NCBI RefSeq assembly: GCF_017114985.1
Contig: NZ_JABXKP010000052.1
Coordinates: 1-64,000, forward strand
Reading direction: 5' to 3'
Length of the DNA stretch: 64,000 nt
DNA from: Nostoc sp. JL33
Lineage (GTDB): Bacteria; Cyanobacteriota; Cyanobacteriia; Cyanobacteriales; Nostocaceae
How positions within the stretch are numbered: position 1 is the stretch's first letter; every line of letters starts with the position of its first letter. Of the stretch, positions 9,009 through 17,868 are shown one piece after another. The notes under the pieces were generated by a model. That model was not told where the DNA came from. It did no database searches and saw only the letters and a list, made by a program, of their open reading frames with translations. The position numbers were made by a program, and so were the translations under genes.

Positions 9009-9251
9009 TCAAAAGGGTATATTCCCAATTTTAAATAATTCGTAATTGAGAATGATGTGACTATGTTCTTGCGCTTTTTTTCCCTTTTCATCATTTAGCT
9101 TGGCGATTGCACCGTTAAAATATTGACGCACCATTTGAATCTGATCTAAAAAAGCCACTACTGTAATTCCGCTTTCCCGATTTAGCTAAATTAGCAACTC
9201 CATGACTTTACAAGCAGATCCTGGATCGAGGGAAGCGATGGCTTCACTAAC
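9009..9251 (-). pseudogene. phnC: fragment of a phosphonate ABC transporter ATPase
   Basis: Reading the minus strand from about 9251 gives SEAIASLDPGSACKVMELL, a TAG stop (9186-9188), then LNRESGITVVAFLDQIQMV and RQYFNGAIAKLNDEKG, ending with TGA at 9009-9011. This matches the Walker B/D-loop (normally DEPIASLDP) and H-loop (normally VSLHQVDM) part of PhnC-type ATPases. The stretch is truncated at both ends, carries an in-frame stop and has the H-loop histidine changed (SLHQ to FLDQ). It is clearly non-functional. No permease or binding-protein partner remains nearby. Confidence 0.75.
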
Positions 9252-9694
9252 ATTATTGGCATATATAGCTGATAAATTTACTGCCGTCTAAAATTATCGA
9301 TTTTTAAGATAATTTACTATTTAAACTACGGCAATTCTATCAAATTATAGATGTATGAAAACCTTTATACTACGGCAAATTTATCGATCTACAGGTATTT
9401 ACATATAATCAAAGCCCAGTAAAATCATCGACTTTTGGGGAAAGTTACTAATAAAAAATCCGGCAAAATCACTAGTTAAATTTAAATTTAAATATCTGTT
9501 TTTTCTTCCTGTACAGCTTTAAATCGCGTGCTAGAATTACAGTAAAACTGCCTAATAAATAGGCGCTATTCACTACAGTTGCTAATTTGAGAGACTGTAT
9601 TAATTCATTTGCTCAGACTTAATTAGGGGTATTTGAAGCAAGACTCAATAATTTGAGTCTTAGACAAAGCTCATTGAGGTAAAAATATAACATT
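9252..9694. other. non-coding, degenerate palindromic repeats
   Basis: No gene is seen. The stretch holds decayed copies of a TACGGCAAATTTATCGA-type sequence (around 9280-9400) related to the palindromes at 10502-10535 and 15617-15658. The last 100 bases presumably carry the promoter of the DUF2808 gene. Confidence 0.45.
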
Positions 9695-10258
9695 ATGAAG
9701 TACGTCACTAGTTTTTTTAGTACTCTATTTGTTGTTAGCACTGGACTATATTTACAACCTCATTCGGTAGCCAATGCAGTTACCTTAAGCAATGGCACGA
9801 TCGCCTTTGTTCAACCACCGCGTTTAGTTAGTGCCAGCACTCCATACAGCAATACAAGTGTTCCCAATACCAAGTACTACTTCACTCTGGAAGTGCCAGC
9901 GACGGCTGGGGAACCATTGCAACAGGTTACCTTTACCCAGATTGAGGGGAGTGAAGATATTCAATTCAATCAGAAAGATACTTTTGCCTTTGAAGGCACA
10001 CGCAATCACCAAGGTTCAAAGTTGGCACTCAAAGCTGTGAAAGGTAACGACAAACAGCAGACGATCACAGTAACCTTTGACACTCCCATACCACCAGGTA
10101 AGACGGTTACTATTGGTCTGCAAACTTACTACAATCCCTTTTATGATGGCGTCTATTTATTTGGCGTCAGGGCTTTTCCCTCTGGTGAGAAAACTACTGG
10201 CCAATTTCTCGGCATTGGACGCTTCCAATTTTACGGCCCCACGGCTACAGAGAATTAA
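9695..10258 (+). CDS. DUF2808 family exported protein
   Basis: A 187-residue protein with a signal peptide (MKYVTSFFSTLFVVSTGLYL, cleavage after AVANA-like PHSVANA around residue 28). The mature part has the features I associate with DUF2808: an early VxLxNGTIAFVQPPRL, a central YYFTLEVPATAGEPL, and late IPPGKTVTIGL and NPFYDGVYLFGVRAFP. Beta-rich and probably periplasmic; the function of the family is unknown. It is the only intact gene in a decayed zone. A good terminator follows at 10367. Confidence 0.85.
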   Translation: MKYVTSFFSTLFVVSTGLYLQPHSVANAVTLSNGTIAFVQPPRLVSASTPYSNTSVPNTKYYFTLEVPATAGEPLQQVTFTQIEGSEDIQFNQKDTFAFEGTRNHQGSKLALKAVKGNDKQQTITVTFDTPIPPGKTVTIGLQTYYNPFYDGVYLFGVRAFPSGEKTTGQFLGIGRFQFYGPTATEN

Positions 10259-10366
10259 TTTTATTAGGAACTGGGGACTGGGGGCTGGGAAAAAGTTTTC
10301 CTAATACCCAATACCCAGTCCCTTCTATCTAACCTATTCGACGCAAATCTGTTATTTTAACCATTG

Positions 10367-10399
10367 AGGACAAGAGTTATACTTGTCCTTTCTTTTTTT
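10367..10399 (+). terminator. Rho-independent terminator
   Basis: AGGACAAG (10367-10374) pairs with CTTGTCCT (10382-10389) around a 7-base loop, followed by a T-rich run ending in seven Ts. It lies 109 bases after the DUF2808 stop. The intervening stretch holds a GGGACTGGG/CCCAGTCCC repeat. Confidence 0.7.
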
Positions 10400-10879
10400 G
10401 AGAAAGTTTTCGCCACAGGCTGCATTTTCTTAAGGAGTAATATCAACAAATTTTAATAGCCTCTTGTTTTTTAGCACGATCTATGTAAACCTCATAACTA
10501 TATACTACGGTAAATTGCTCGGTTTGCCGTAGTATTGAGCAGCAAATTAGGTGGGTTAGGGACTGACAAATAAAAAAATACTCAATTACTTCTTGGGTGG
10601 GCGTTTTGCCTCAACCAGAAAGTACTGAGATGCTTGTTTCATTTAGAACTCACGCACAGGGAAAAACCATGACTGCAATTCTTACACGTCCGGCTTGGAC
10701 AATTGAATTTAAAACTGAAACTATTGATAGACTAACTGTCTTCCATGCTTTGCATATTTCTAAAAAGCGGTTCATCGGATCGCGATCGCTAATTGGTGGT
10801 GCAAATAGATTAAACCCCTCTAGAAATTGTAATTAACTGCAAACATAAACGCTTCAAGCTAAAAATTAGGTGATACTCC
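10400..10879. other. non-coding, palindrome and short dispersed repeat
   Basis: ATACTACGGTAAA (10502-10514) and TTTGCCGTAGTAT (10523-10535) form a 13-bp hairpin with one G-T pair. AGGGACTGACAAATAAAAAA at about 10558 matches the start of repeats near 7044 and 34160. A 79-codon frame at 10597-10836 shows no recognisable motif and I do not call it a gene. Confidence 0.45.
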
Positions 10880-11629
10880 TTGCTGGTCACTATATATACT
10901 CAAACAAAATATTTAATAGTTATTCAAGTCGGACTGACGGGAATCATATCTGAAGATATTTTGAAGTTTGTAAATACCAAGCTGGCACCCCAGGAAGGCT
11001 TAGAAGTAAAAGTTGTTACTTTTAATGACTGGATACAACGGAATACGGCTTTAACAGACAAAGTAATCGATGCCAATTTTTTTCAACATCGACCTTTCAT
11101 GAATAATGCTCTCAAGGAACTCAAAATCAATTTAGTACGATTAAATTTAGTTTCCTTAAGCACACTCGGTCTTTTCTCAAAAAGCCTAAAATCTGTGAAT
11201 GAGGTTTCCCATAATGCTGCTGTCACAATTACTAATGATGTGATTAATAATGACCGAAGACTCAGGGTACTGGCAAGCAATGGCTTAATCAAACTAAAGG
11301 AAAATACCAAGGAATTTCTAAATCAGACAGACATAACCGAGAATCCCAAAAACTTGCGAATCAAGGAAGTAGAAGGAGTCCAAGTAGTTCGAGATATTAA
11401 TAATGTAGACTTTATTGTTTCCTCGGCTCAGATTGCTCTAGCATAAATAACACCGCAATCTATGGGACAGGAAACAGCTAAAGATAATAAGTATGCTTTG
11501 GGATTAGTCCCATTACAGGGTTGAGAAAATGAGCCGAAAATTCAGAAGCTGAACAAGCTGCTTAACGCTCCCCAAGTGAGAGATTTTATTAACAAGCAGT
11601 ATCAGGGGCGAATAGTACCTGTATTTTAA
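10880..11629 (+). pseudogene. metQ: methionine-binding lipoprotein remnant, NlpA/MetQ family
   Basis: The frame from 10880 reads as an ABC substrate-binding protein: VIQVGLTGIISEDILKFV, WIQRNTALTDKVIDANFFQH and NPKNLRIKEVEGVQV all match the NlpA/MetQ consensus. It hits TAA at 11444-11446, continues in the same frame (KYALGLVPLQG), hits TGA at 11522-11524, then resumes ENEPKIQKLNKLL and ends with the typical family tail INKQYQGRIVPVF and TAA at 11627-11629. The signal peptide and lipobox are missing and a TGA lies just upstream at 10871. The 188-codon open part could still be translated but lacks an export signal. No metN or metI is nearby. Confidence 0.85.
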
Positions 11630-11727
11630 AGACAGCGAAAGAATGAAGAATGAAAATTTTGCTACTTCATCCTTCATAAATTAGGAGTTACTAAACTTAA
11701 ATTGTCACATTAGTCGAGAATAAAGCC

Positions 11728-11934
11728 ATGTATTTCGGAAAAATGGAAAAAGAATTATTTTGCGGAGAAATTTGGTCAATTTGGCAAACAACTAAATTAC
11801 CAGATCATCTAGAGTTATTAATGGATCAAGAACTAGGAAAACGCGATATCTGGGAATTACAGAGCCAAGAGCCTGATAATCAGCATATTCATCCAAATCT
11901 TGATCAAGACTCTAGTCATTCAACAAGTATTTAA
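11728..11934 (+). CDS. small hypothetical protein
   Basis: A 68-residue acidic frame with a credible globular start (EIWSIWQTTKLPDHLELLMD) and a low-complexity tail. No family recognised and no strong ribosome binding site. It could be a real small protein or a fragment in this decaying zone. Confidence 0.3.
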   Translation: MYFGKMEKELFCGEIWSIWQTTKLPDHLELLMDQELGKRDIWELQSQEPDNQHIHPNLDQDSSHSTSI

Positions 11935-12033
11935 GCTACTATTCCATTCAAACCAAATCCGCGTCTACAACTTATACCATTTCTTTGTAAAGCTGCGCCA
12001 AACCCTTTTAACTTCTTTCTTCCTTTCTTTCTT

Positions 12034-12109
12034 CTCTACGAGACGCTACGCGAACGCGTCCAACTCTTAGAGACGCTACGCGTAGCTTGTCCTCCGCAGG
12101 AGTACGCGG
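12034..12109. repeat. dispersed GC-rich palindromic repeat
   Basis: The 38 bases at 12072-12109, starting GACGCTACGCGTAGCTTGTC, recur with one mismatch at 15351-15388. A related CTCTACGAGACGCTACGCG block precedes it at 12034-12052. Related short forms occur near 4334, 15832, 30512, 34757, 51785 and 62733. Confidence 0.65.
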
Positions 12110-12177
12110 TTCGTTTTTCTTTCTTGTACTTAAATATGGTTTAGCGCATCTTCATACAGAATTGGTATTAGTTCCAA

Positions 12178-12367
12178 ATGCTGAGAGCTATTTGAATACC
12201 GTGTATATAGTTACAAACTACACTGGCGGCGCACTCGGCTATTTTCTTAGTACTTATACCTGGGAATTGTGGCAGTGGAACGGCGTTTGTGCCTTGGGAT
12301 TTTTTTGTTGGCTGTGGCGTTTATCGCTCATTTGAGTGTACGTAAGAGAAAATCTACAGCCGTTTAA
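12178..12367 (+). pseudogene. C-terminal fragment of an MFS transporter, frameshifted
   Basis: From about 12178 the translation ESYLNTVYIVTNYTGGALG followed by TWELWQWNGVCALG matches the last two helices of YnfM/YfcJ-like MFS transporters. At the seven-T run 12300-12306 the frame must shift to continue as LLAVAFIAHLSVRKRKS and end at TAA 12365-12367. A one-base loss in the T-run explains this. The N-terminal ten helices are gone. It lies just before the OYE-type reductase, which may once have been its neighbour. Confidence 0.7.
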
Positions 12368-12438
12368 TGCAAATTTGAGTTCATTGTGCAAATCCGTCCC
12401 CAATTTCTTTTACCTAGCAAGAGAAGGAATCAATACTA

Positions 12439-13506
12439 ATGGCACATCTGTTTGAACCATTCAAGATTCGTGAAGTTACCTTTCGCAACCGCATCGCCGT
12501 TTCACCGATGTGTCAATATTCCAGTACAAATGGATATGCTAATGATTGGCACGTTATTCATCTAGCTTCTCGCGCAGTTGGCGGTGCAGGTATAGTGCTA
12601 ACAGAAGCAGCAGCTGTAGAACCTGGCGGACGCATTAGCCCGCAAGATTTAGGAATCTGGTCAGATGCACACATAGAAACTTTGGCCAAAACTGTGGCAT
12701 TGATTCATAACTTTGGTGCTGTTGCAGGTATTCAACTTGCTCATGCAGGCAGAAAAGCCAGCACTGCCAAACCCAGCAAGGGAGGGAAAGTACTGGATGA
12801 ATCTCAGGAAGGTTGGCGTCCTTTGGTTTCGAGTAGCGCGATCGCTTTTAGCAAAGATAGCCCAGTTCCTGAAGCTCTCAGTGTTGAGGGAATTCAACAA
12901 GTTATTAACGCCTTTGTCGAAGCTGCTAAACGCTCTCTGCAAGCTGGTTTCAACGTAGTGGAAATTCATGCTGCCCACGGTTATCTACTGCACCAATTTC
13001 TCTCACCCCTTTCTAACCAACGGCAAGATGATTATGGTGGCAGCTTTGAAAACCGGACTCGTTTGCTTAGAGAAGTTGTTCAAGCAGTCCGAGAGGTTTG
13101 GCCTCAGACACATCCACTCTGGGTACGCATCTCCGCCACCGATTGGGTAGATAAGGGTTGGGACATCGAGCAAAGTATCGCTTTAAGCGACAAACTTAAG
13201 TCTCTAGGAGTTGATCTCATCGACACTTCATCGGGGGGAATTATACCCGGCATTAATATACCAATTAAAACTGGTTATCAGACTGAGTTTGCCGAACGCA
13301 TCCGCCGCGAAGCCAATATCCATACAGGAGCGGTAGGCTTAATTACATCCCCTGAACAAGCTGACGAGATTATTCGTACAGAAGTAGCTGATATAGTGCT
13401 GTTGGGACGTGAACTACTCCGCAATCCTTACTGGCCACATCTTGCAGCCAAACAGTTGGGACACGATAAACTCTGGCCTGTTCAATACGACCGAGCTTGG
13501 CTGTGA
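12439..13506 (+). CDS. NADPH dehydrogenase, Old Yellow Enzyme family, YqjM-like
   Basis: A 355-residue FMN-dependent TIM-barrel ene-reductase. It opens with LFEPFKIREVTFRNRI and has SPMCQYS with Cys25, the redox-modulating cysteine of the YqjM/NamA subgroup. IQLAHAGRKAS follows near residue 100, then HAAHGYLLHQFLSP near residue 178 with the paired histidines that bind the substrate carbonyl, and DDYGGSFENR. The closing IVLLGRELLRNPYW is the FMN phosphate region. It reduces activated C=C bonds using NADPH; the physiological substrate is unknown. Start ATG 12439 follows AAGAGAAGGAATC, a fair ribosome binding site. Single gene. Confidence 0.92.
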   Translation: MAHLFEPFKIREVTFRNRIAVSPMCQYSSTNGYANDWHVIHLASRAVGGAGIVLTEAAAVEPGGRISPQDLGIWSDAHIETLAKTVALIHNFGAVAGIQLAHAGRKASTAKPSKGGKVLDESQEGWRPLVSSSAIAFSKDSPVPEALSVEGIQQVINAFVEAAKRSLQAGFNVVEIHAAHGYLLHQFLSPLSNQRQDDYGGSFENRTRLLREVVQAVREVWPQTHPLWVRISATDWVDKGWDIEQSIALSDKLKSLGVDLIDTSSGGIIPGINIPIKTGYQTEFAERIRREANIHTGAVGLITSPEQADEIIRTEVADIVLLGRELLRNPYWPHLAAKQLGHDKLWPVQYDRAWL

Positions 13507-13856
13507 TGTCACCTGTGTTTAATTGAGCATCAACCACCTCAAACCCTTGCTGCTTGGCGGTAAGGGTTGTGCTTGATTTGCAATAATTGTGGGTATTCCA
13601 CCAAACATGGTATTATACCTACTCTAGTTATAGTAGGGCTATTTTTTTGTTTTAATAGTAAGCGCACAAACTTTCTGTATCGCTAACATTAAGCATTGCT
13701 AACACTCAGGAATGTTGAGAGGTTACAAAAGTTCGTAGTAAGCGGCTCTAGCCCTTGAAATTGAGCATTAAATCGCTCAGTACGAACCAGTAATTCATAT
13801 TTTTAAATGAAGTCTATTTTGATAAGACAGGGCTGCAACAATTTTTAAATAGGGAA
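13507..13856. other. intergenic, no gene
   Basis: No gene seen. It holds common dispersed repeat sequence (TTCGTAGTAAGCGGCTCTAG near 13731), also partly palindromic with TTAAATCGCTCAGTACGAA. The promoter of the following MFS gene presumably lies in the last 100 bases. Confidence 0.4.
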
Positions 13857-15182
13857 ATGCTTATGCTACCAAGTAATAGAGAAAAGTTCCAAAAAGACAA
13901 AGTAAAATTTGTTGATTTTGAACTTCCATCTGCCCTTAAATCCGTGAATTTTTCTTGTTTCGTTATCGGAGAAAGCTTATCTTTTTTTGGGTCTTGGATG
14001 ACTCAAATTGCTTTGGTATGGCTAGTTTATCAATTAACTAATTCGGCTGTATTAGTAGGTGTGGCTGGATTTACAAATCAAGCTATGGGCTTGATTATTA
14101 CACCTTTGGTAGGGGTCTTGCTAGATCGCTGGAACTTACGATATGTCCTATTAACTACTCAGCTAGTATCTATTCTGCTATCTTCTACTTTAACTTTTCT
14201 AACTCTTAGTGGTAACATTAACGTTGCATGGATTATTATCATCGGTACGCTTCAGGGAACGGTAAAAGCTTTCGATCTGCCAGCACGTCAGGTAATTATT
14301 CCTAGACTTTTGGATAAGAAATCAGATACTTATAGCGCGATGGCTTCCCATTCCTTCTTGATTAATACAGCGAAGTTTGTTAGTCCGATGATTGGGGGTT
14401 TACTAATTGCTAGGTCTGGCACAGCTTCCTGTTTTTTAGTAGATAGTATTAGTTATCTACCTTTTGTATCTGCAATCTTAACTGTCAAAGTAAACCCACT
14501 TATAAATAATTCATCTACTCCAAAATCAGAAATTTGGCAAAACCTCAAAGAAGGGTTTGTTTACGCATACGAATTTTTGCCAATTAAATATTTATTAGTA
14601 CTCCAAATCATTATCTGTTTTATGGGAATGACTCATGTGAATTTAGTGCCCATTTTTGCTCAAGAAATTTTGAAAGGTAACGCTGAAACTATGGGATTTT
14701 TAATGACAGCTTCGGCACTTGGTTCTATAGTTTCAGGTATTTATCTCATTTCCAGAAAAAATGTCATAGGATTGGGAAAAATTATAGCAAGTTCTGCCGC
14801 AATTCTAGGTTTAGGTTTAATAGTTTTTTCTCGCTCAACCAATTTAGAGATTTGTCTAGTATTCATGTTTATCATCGGCATGAATAATAGTCTAACTTTG
14901 GCTTCAATTAACAATTTTATGCAATCAATTCTTCTTGATGAAAATAAAAGAGGTAGAGTAACTAGTATATTTACAACTGGTTTTTTAGGAATACTACCTT
15001 TTGGTAATTTATTTTTCGGAGCATTAGCAGGCCATCTTGGTGTTACCAATGCTTTATTATTTGGCGGTATTTGTTGCATTTTAGGAGCATATTTTTTTAG
15101 TAGACAACTGCCCCAGATAAGAAAAATAGTGCATCCCATTTACGTAGAATTGGGCTTACTTCCCCAGTCAAATAAAGGCTAA
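13857..15182 (+). CDS. MFS exporter, MFS_3 (EntS-like) family
   Basis: A 441-residue integral membrane protein with about twelve hydrophobic segments. The first helix FGSWMTQIALVWLVYQLT and the loop LLDRWNLRYVLL (a D-R-x-x-x-R motif A form) are typical of the MFS_3/EntS group, as is LQGTVKAFDLPARQ in the fourth loop. Such carriers export siderophores or drugs by proton antiport; the substrate here cannot be told. An ATG at 13863 is an alternative start. AATAGGGAA precedes 13857. No siderophore genes flank it. Confidence 0.85.
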   Translation: MLMLPSNREKFQKDKVKFVDFELPSALKSVNFSCFVIGESLSFFGSWMTQIALVWLVYQLTNSAVLVGVAGFTNQAMGLIITPLVGVLLDRWNLRYVLLTTQLVSILLSSTLTFLTLSGNINVAWIIIIGTLQGTVKAFDLPARQVIIPRLLDKKSDTYSAMASHSFLINTAKFVSPMIGGLLIARSGTASCFLVDSISYLPFVSAILTVKVNPLINNSSTPKSEIWQNLKEGFVYAYEFLPIKYLLVLQIIICFMGMTHVNLVPIFAQEILKGNAETMGFLMTASALGSIVSGIYLISRKNVIGLGKIIASSAAILGLGLIVFSRSTNLEICLVFMFIIGMNNSLTLASINNFMQSILLDENKRGRVTSIFTTGFLGILPFGNLFFGALAGHLGVTNALLFGGICCILGAYFFSRQLPQIRKIVHPIYVELGLLPQSNKG

Positions 15183-15336
15183 ATGATCAAGGTATCAACT
15201 GTAGTGTGTAGCTTCTATTTTATGTTAAGCTGTTCCACATTTAACTTGCTCCCATTAGGGCGGGCTTTTCGGCCCACCCCACAAGAGTTAGGTTTAATTA
15301 GGTTATGCAATTTAGATGTTTTTCAGCTTATCTGGA

Positions 15337-15388
15337 AGCGATGTCTACGAGACGCTGCGCGTAGCTTGTCCTCCGCAGGAGTACGCGG
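15337..15388. repeat. dispersed GC-rich repeat, second copy
   Basis: Bases 15351-15388 match 12072-12109 with one mismatch. The copy is preceded by AGCGATGTCTACGA, the usual left part of this family in the window. Confidence 0.65.
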
Positions 15389-15616
15389 ACTCGCTTTGCG
15401 TGACGCTATCGGCGTCGCCTAATTCTCTCAACTTCACTTTTCAATAAAAACCGCCTTTGATACTTGATCAAAATCCACCGCCTCGCGTTTCATCCCCATC
15501 TCAAGCAGGGAATACGACGGTGTGCGCCTTTTCCTTCAGGGCTTTCACCCTGTTGGTAAGTTTATTTTAAAAACCTCTTGATTTTCATCACAAGTTGTGA
15601 GACTCTGATTTAACAT

Positions 15617-15658
15617 CTATAAAATACGGTAATTCGATAAACTTACCGTATTTTATAG
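15617..15658. repeat. perfect 16-bp inverted repeat
   Basis: CTATAAAATACGGTAA (15617-15632) is exactly inverted at 15643-15658 around a 10-base loop. It could terminate transcription in either direction. Related TACGGTAA palindromes lie at 10502-10535 and in decayed form at 9280-9400. Confidence 0.7.
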
Positions 15659-16008
15659 CTTGAGTGAAAGTAAGCGGTGGTTTTAGCTGTGCTTTAACCG
15701 CAGCAAGATGCTATCAGCCTGATTACAACTACAGAAGCATAACAGCCATGTGAGCAAGGCATCATACCAGCACTAAATACTTACATGACTTTCAGGAGAA
15801 TCACCTCCTGTGCAAGTTAGCTTCCAGTAGAGCGATGTCTCCGACGGGCTACGCCTACGCAAATTTCATCCTAAATCCGGTGAGATTACCCTGTTTCTCT
15901 GGAGGTGGGTGTCCCGTGTGTGGCGCAAAGTTGTTCTAGCTTTTAGCTGCTCATGTACTCACTCATGACTAGATTTTTAGATTATTTTTTGCCAGTGGAG
16001 AATATCTT

Positions 16009-17856
16009 ATGCAAGCAGATCCTAATTCTGATCAAGGTTCCGAGCAAGATGCTCAGGCTAATAACGAAATAGATAAACTGAAACAACCCCGTGTAGCTAG
16101 CAAACGTTTTTTTGGTAGTCACGCCAGTAGACGCTCATTTCTCGGTCGCGCTGGTTTGTTTAGTGCCGCTAGCGTTGTTGCAGGCGTTTTAGGTTCACCT
16201 TTCTCCTCAAAAAAGGGAGGAGATGTTGTACAAGCCCAAGACATCAACAGGCGGTATAATCGAGGGTTCAACTACTACAGCTTTGTTAATAAAGCTTATC
16301 GAGTACGTGTTGAAGCAGCCAGACTTGAACAGAGTATTCCGATTCCGCCGCATCCGACCAACGGGGATGAGGCGAAGTATGCTAACAAAATTGCGACGGA
16401 TACACGAGGATTACCCCATAACAAGCTGGGCGAAGTGGATCTGAAGGCTTATCAATCTTTTATTAATGCGTTGAACTCCGATGATCCTAATGAGTATGAA
16501 AAGATCATCCTGGGTGGCAAACGGAAGCTGGTACAACCGCTCGGTCCATTAGCGGTTAGCTTGAGTGGGCTGAATCCGAGCCAATTGACAATTCCAGTGC
16601 CACCTACCCTCGATAGTGCAGAGCAGGCGGCTGAATTCCTCGAAATTGCTTGGCAACAGCTGTTGCAGGATATACCCTTTAGCGAGTTCCGCAATAATAC
16701 AACTAACCCGCTGATTGTGGCAGCAGTTCAGGATCTGAATCGGTTGTCAGCATTCAAAGGGCCTAAACAGAACGGACAGGTTACACCCGAACTCCTATTT
16801 CGAGGCACCGCGATTTACGTTAATGCCTCTGGTGCAACGAGTTACCACACGTTACCAGGGGTAGATGTGGGGCCATACGTCTCCCAGTTTTTACTGCGTC
16901 CTGTGCCCGCAGGAACACAAAGTTATCTTCAGCTTAACCGTGTTCCCTTAGCTATTCCCGAAAACAGTTTTCAAACCAACTATAACGAGTGGTTGCTGGT
17001 GCAAAATGGTGGCGATTCTGGTCGAACGATTAAGTTTGACTCAACCCCTCGCTACTTTATCAACGGGCGCGACCAGTCAGAGATTGCCCACACGCCACCA
17101 CCCGTCTATACAAATGCTGCTCTAATTCTACTCGCCAAGCCAGCCCTTGATAACTTCCTAGCTGGTGGCGTTGGCTCACCTTACAATCCCGGTAATCCTT
17201 ATAACAACTCGAAGACCCAAGCGAGTGGTTCTGCGACATTTGGTCCAGGGTATTCACAATCTATCATCGCTTGGGTTAGTCCACATGCAATCAGAGCCGC
17301 TTATTGGCAGAAGTACTATGTTCACCGTCGTCTGCGAGCAGAGGCTTATGGTGGGTTGGTTCACAACAACAAGGTGAATAAAACAAACTATCCGATTCAC
17401 CCCGATGTTTTCCAGTCAGAAGCACTTGATCGCTTCTTCAGCAAAAACAAATCCTATCTGCTACCGCAAGCTTTTCCTGAAGGGGCACCATTCCACTCTT
17501 CTTATCCAGGGGGCGCTTCGGTGTCCGCAGGTGCCAGTGTCACGATTTTGAAAGCACTATTTGATGAGAATTATGTGATTCCGAATCCGGTGGTACCCAA
17601 TCCCAAAGATCCCACCCAGTTGATTCCCTATCAAGGCCCACTGCTGACCGTGGGCGGCGAATTGAACAAACTGGCGGCAAATATTGGCTTGGGTCGTGAT
17701 AGTGCTGGGATTCACTGGCGCACAGATGCAGCAGCGTCGTTGGCCCTTGGCGAAGCGATCGCCATCAGCATTCTTAAGGATGAAAAGCTAACGTTCCGCG
17801 AAAAATTTGAAGGTTTCACGTTCACAAAATTTAATGGTACAAGAATCACCATTTGA
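16009..17856 (+). CDS. Tat-exported vanadium haloperoxidase-like protein
   Basis: A 615-residue protein. A twin-arginine signal (HASRRSFLGRAGLFSAASVV, about residues 40-59) predicts export as a folded protein. The C-terminal third carries the vanadate-binding pattern of vanadium haloperoxidases: Lys435 and Arg443 spaced as in algal bromoperoxidases, FHSSYPGGA with His496 and Gly502, and GRDSAGIHWRTDA with Arg563 and His569, the residue that binds vanadium covalently. The usual SGH is GGA here, so the acid-base histidine is replaced by Ala503 and the serine by Gly501. Activity is therefore uncertain. It may be a changed or lost peroxidase, or a phosphatase-like relative. A cytochrome-like gene follows after 12 bases. 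Confidence 0.85.
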   Translation: MQADPNSDQGSEQDAQANNEIDKLKQPRVASKRFFGSHASRRSFLGRAGLFSAASVVAGVLGSPFSSKKGGDVVQAQDINRRYNRGFNYYSFVNKAYRVRVEAARLEQSIPIPPHPTNGDEAKYANKIATDTRGLPHNKLGEVDLKAYQSFINALNSDDPNEYEKIILGGKRKLVQPLGPLAVSLSGLNPSQLTIPVPPTLDSAEQAAEFLEIAWQQLLQDIPFSEFRNNTTNPLIVAAVQDLNRLSAFKGPKQNGQVTPELLFRGTAIYVNASGATSYHTLPGVDVGPYVSQFLLRPVPAGTQSYLQLNRVPLAIPENSFQTNYNEWLLVQNGGDSGRTIKFDSTPRYFINGRDQSEIAHTPPPVYTNAALILLAKPALDNFLAGGVGSPYNPGNPYNNSKTQASGSATFGPGYSQSIIAWVSPHAIRAAYWQKYYVHRRLRAEAYGGLVHNNKVNKTNYPIHPDVFQSEALDRFFSKNKSYLLPQAFPEGAPFHSSYPGGASVSAGASVTILKALFDENYVIPNPVVPNPKDPTQLIPYQGPLLTVGGELNKLAANIGLGRDSAGIHWRTDAAASLALGEAIAISILKDEKLTFREKFEGFTFTKFNGTRITI

Positions 17857-17868
17857 AGTGGTTATATC

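Larger units (their letters stand above)
15183..16008. other. repeat-rich intergenic region, no gene
   Basis: About 826 bases hold no convincing gene; a 79-codon frame at 15183-15422 is made largely of repeat sequence. Visible elements are GGGCGGGC...GCCCACCCCACAAGAG near 15258 (shared with the hairpin at 34198-34255), the repeat at 15337-15388, the hairpin at 15617-15658 and a 29-base repeat at 15832-15860. The final part is the probable leader of the haloperoxidase-like gene. Confidence 0.5.

Noticed and set aside
10597..10836. 79-codon frame starting MGVLPQPEST
   Set aside because: No recognisable motif, no ribosome binding site, and it lies in a zone of repeats and pseudogenes. Kept only as a note.
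15183..15422. 79-codon frame after the MFS gene
   Set aside because: More than half of it is the dispersed GC-rich repeat, with no coding evidence.
15470..15560. Possible structured RNA or IS200/IS605 end (GGGAATACGACGGTGTGCGC ... GGGCTTTCACCCTGTTGG)
   Set aside because: The sequence looks structured, but no consensus of a known riboswitch or TnpB gene can be matched by eye.
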